Source of the DNA: Pseudomonadota bacterium
Lineage (GTDB): Bacteria; Pseudomonadota; Gammaproteobacteria; Pseudomonadales; Pseudohongiellaceae
Direction: 5' to 3'
Length of the DNA stretch: 9,552 nucleotides
Assembly (NCBI GenBank): GCA_022563075.1
Contig: JADFOC010000059.1
Location: forward strand, 1-9,552
The position numbers were made by a program, and so were the translations under genes. Position 1 is the first letter of the stretch. Each line of letters opens with the position of its first letter. Below, piece after piece: positions 8,224 through 9,552 of the stretch. The notes under the pieces are model-generated. The model worked only from the letters and a program-made list of their open reading frames with translations. It had not been told where the DNA came from and made no database searches.

Positions 8224-8604
8224 ATGATTTCGGTGCAAACATTCAAGGGTAAATGTCATTGCGGCGCCATCGAGTTTGAAGTGAGCACCGAAGAAGGATT
8301 GCAGGGGCTGCGCCGCTGCGATTGTTCTCTGTGTCGGCGCAAGGGAGTGATCATGGCGACCGCACTCTTATCCGATTTCACGGTTACCGCAGGCGAGGAT
8401 AAACTAAGTCTGTACCGGTGGAACACCAGAGTCGCGAAACACTACTTCTGTTCCATCTGTGGCATCTATACGCACCATCAGCGGCGCAGCAACCCGAATG
8501 AATTCGGCTTCAACGTCGCCTGCATCGAAGGCTTGGATCTCGCGAAGCTTGGCGAGGTAGAGACAACCGACGGCAAAGGGTCATCACTGGTTGACCAGCA
8601 GTAA
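8224..8604 (+). CDS. GFA family zinc protein (glutathione-dependent formaldehyde-activating enzyme-like)
   Basis: A 126-residue protein with the full GFA cysteine layout: CxC at 11-13 (KCHCGAIEF), CDCSLC at 32-37, FCSICG at 75-80, plus Cys100. In Gfa from Paracoccus these cysteines bind a structural and a second zinc, and the protein was proposed to speed or carry the glutathione-formaldehyde adduct. Most homologues have no proven activity. The length matches compact members of the family. GGAG at 8218-8221 is only 2 bases from the ATG at 8224. A GTG at 8233 (codon 4) has more normal spacing, so the true start may be three residues later. The TAA lies 34 bases before the MOSC gene start. A formaldehyde or aldehyde role beside alcohol oxidases is attractive but inferred. 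Confidence 0.86.
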   Translation: MISVQTFKGKCHCGAIEFEVSTEEGLQGLRRCDCSLCRRKGVIMATALLSDFTVTAGEDKLSLYRWNTRVAKHYFCSICGIYTHHQRRSNPNEFGFNVACIEGLDLAKLGEVETTDGKGSSLVDQQ

Positions 8605-8622
8605 CTCAGTAACACTAACCAT

Positions 8623-8628
8623 GGAGAG
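8623..8628 (+). promoter_or_regulatory. ribosome binding site that fixes the MOSC gene start at 8639
   Basis: GGAGAG lies 10 bases before the ATG at 8639. The upstream in-frame ATG at 8621 overlaps this site and has no ribosome site of its own. A TTG at 8591 lies inside the preceding gene. The shorter protein also begins right at the first beta strand of the domain. Confidence 0.6.
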
Positions 8629-8638
8629 TAAAGATCAG

Positions 8639-9106
8639 ATGTCAGGTAGAGTCGAAAGAATCTATATCGCAAGCATTAAGCGCGAACCAGTACAGCAGAT
8701 TGACAGCGCCACCCTGGAAGCCGGCAAAGGTATCGTCGGCGATCGCTACCACACCCTGTCGCAACAGCGGATCGATGCCGGCGAGGCAGTGCGGGAAAAT
8801 CACTTGACGCTTATCGCGCAGGAAGAATTGGATACTTTTCTATCGAACCACCAAACGGACCTCGATTACGGCGACTTCCGCCGCAGCATCATCACCAGCG
8901 GCATCGATCTCAATGCCCTGGTGGGCAAAGAATTTTCCATCGGTGAAGCGCTGTGTCTTGGTGCCGAACTGTGCGAACCCTGCTCCTATCTTGCCAGTTC
9001 GGTGCATCGAGCGGTATTGCCGGATTTGGTTCACAAGGCTGGATTAAGGGCCGTCATATTGAGTTCAGGAGACATCGAAGCTGGCAGCATAATCAGCGAA
9101 AGTTGA
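8639..9106 (+). CDS. MOSC domain-containing protein
   Basis: A 155-residue protein consisting of one MOSC domain (named from the molybdenum cofactor sulfurase C-terminus). The family signposts are in order: VERIYIAS near the start (5-12), the glycine-rich GKGIVGDRYH (29-38), NHLTLIAQEEL (54-64), FRRSIITSGIDLNALVGKEFSIGE (80-103, the best conserved stretch) and the conserved cysteine Cys115 in LCEPCSYL. MOSC proteins bind molybdenum cofactor or carry sulfur through this cysteine. Stand-alone versions such as E. coli YiiM take part in reduction of N-hydroxylated compounds. There is no signal peptide, so it is cytoplasmic. I chose the ATG at 8639 over longer starts because of the GGAGAG at 8623-8628. 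It is the last gene of the coherent cluster. No molybdoenzyme is visible nearby, so its partner is unknown. Confidence 0.9.
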   Translation: MSGRVERIYIASIKREPVQQIDSATLEAGKGIVGDRYHTLSQQRIDAGEAVRENHLTLIAQEELDTFLSNHQTDLDYGDFRRSIITSGIDLNALVGKEFSIGEALCLGAELCEPCSYLASSVHRAVLPDLVHKAGLRAVILSSGDIEAGSIISES

Positions 9107-9219
9107 TGAAAACAAATAGTCAGTAACAATGGAGTAGCTTCAATATAGTTATAGCGCTGTTTTCTATGCCTGAAATATTTCCTCTGTAGTAAATAGCGCA
9201 TGATTTATTTGATCGGCAG

Positions 9220-9274
9220 CCCGTAGAGCGGGTAAGACGACGCTGGCGTCGACAAACCGAACGACCTCTACGGG
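9220..9274. repeat. imperfect nested inverted repeat at the composition boundary (REP-like half plus junction)
   Basis: CCCGTAGAG (9220-9228) is the exact reverse complement of CTCTACGGG (9266-9274). Inside it, 9231-9243 pairs with 9246-9258 at 10 of 13 positions, with a perfect core GACGC-TG-GCGTC at 9239-9250. The left half (GTAGAGCGGGTAAGACG...) resembles one arm of dispersed REP-type palindromes, whose right arm would be the mirror image. The observed right half instead becomes coding sequence of another style. The non-coding stretch before it, 9107-9219, is AT-rich. I see no terminator or gene in it. No T-run follows the hairpin. Confidence 0.45.
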
Positions 9275-9552
9275 AAGCGCATCGGGGTCGGGGAGTATCA
9301 GCAGACGGCGTCGCTGTGGATGCGCGGCGTGCTCCAGCACGACTTCGGCGTGGACCAGTACAGCGTGGAGTGGCACATGGAGCGCAGCGAGGAGCTGAGC
9401 CACGGCGGCGCCACCGGCTTCAAGCCGCCCAAGGGGATCAAGTTCCACCGCATCCCGAAGACCAAGTCGCTCGCCACGATGCTGGTGGCGGGCGAGCTCG
9501 ACGCTGCGCCGTTCGGGCGGGCGCTCTCGAACGAGAAGCACGTCATCGACCG
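9236..9552 (+). CDS. 5'-truncated fragment resembling 4,5-dihydroxyphthalate decarboxylase / NMT1-like substrate-binding protein, cut at both ends
   Basis: From 9236 an open frame runs to the window edge (105 codons plus two bases). A TAA at 9233-9235 sits directly upstream and there is no start codon before an internal ATG about 27 codons in. The peptide contains DLYGKRIGVGEYQQTASLW (codons 10-28), FGVDQYSVEWHMER (36-49) and a SLATMLVAGELDAAPFGR segment near 79-96. This matches, from memory of the family, the central part of 4,5-dihydroxyphthalate decarboxylase-like and related periplasmic-binding-fold proteins, at roughly residue 100 onward. About 100 N-terminal residues are missing. GC in 9251-9552 is 203 of 302 bases (67%), and only three of 100 codons from 9251 end in A or T, unlike every gene to the left. 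It is probably joined from another replicon or organism. Family assignment is moderate. Confidence 0.6.

Noticed and set aside
9120..9134. TCAGTAACA followed by ATGGAG, also present at 8606-8626 before the MOSC gene, as a possible repeated leader
   Set aside because: The match is short with a 6-base gap, and no start codon follows at a suitable distance. It is probably chance.
9164..9541. 125-codon minus-strand open frame spanning the junction
   Set aside because: Most of it mirrors the GC-rich plus-strand gene, whose frame has clear family motifs. The remainder crosses the suspected chimeric join.

Overview
The window looks like a chromosomal stretch from a Gram-negative bacterium, probably a proteobacterium. 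The evidence is two lipobox-bearing periplasmic cytochrome c-quinoprotein dehydrogenases, a secreted disulfide-rich esterase, short Shine-Dalgarno-led gene spacings, and a moderate GC content (mid-50s percent by eye). A free-living, chemically versatile gammaproteobacterium would fit, but no marker gene here fixes the taxon. All genes up to about position 9110 share one compositional style. The last ~300 bases do not.

Layout. On the minus strand, positions 571 down to 1 carry most of an SRAP-family (YedK/HMCES) DNA-protein crosslink gene that runs off the left edge. Divergent from it, everything to 9106 is on the plus strand: a secreted tannase/feruloyl-esterase family hydrolase (659-2314), a small secreted CHRD-domain protein (2431-2868), two tandem paralogous lipoprotein quinohaemoproteins (2932-5049 and 5067-7172), then four small cytoplasmic genes with 18-42 base gaps. 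These are a PNPOx-like flavin-binding protein (7191-7739), a VOC/glyoxalase-fold protein (7782-8201), a GFA-type zinc protein (8224-8604) and a MOSC-domain protein (8639-9106). From 2932 on, the spacing suggests one transcription unit. The esterase and CHRD genes may belong to it or be transcribed separately.

How it may work together (inference). The exported esterase would release an alcohol and/or acid from an ester outside the cytoplasm. The two membrane-anchored quinohaemoproteins would oxidise the alcohol and pass electrons through their own haem c to the respiratory chain. The GFA, VOC and PNPOx-like proteins could deal with aldehyde, thiol or electrophile by-products. No PQQ biosynthesis gene, transporter or regulator is visible. 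The dehydrogenase pair lacks several residues that define classical methanol/ethanol dehydrogenases, so it looks like a distinct subclass. This is the most biologically interesting part.

Right edge. At about 9236-9250 the sequence changes abruptly to ~67% GC with almost every third codon position G or C. It encodes the middle of a 4,5-dihydroxyphthalate decarboxylase/substrate-binding-like protein with no start codon. The change lies inside an imperfect nested inverted repeat (9220-9274). This is best read as a chimeric join (assembly or amplification artefact), or less likely a very recent rearrangement. The last gene should not be treated as part of the cluster until the join is verified.
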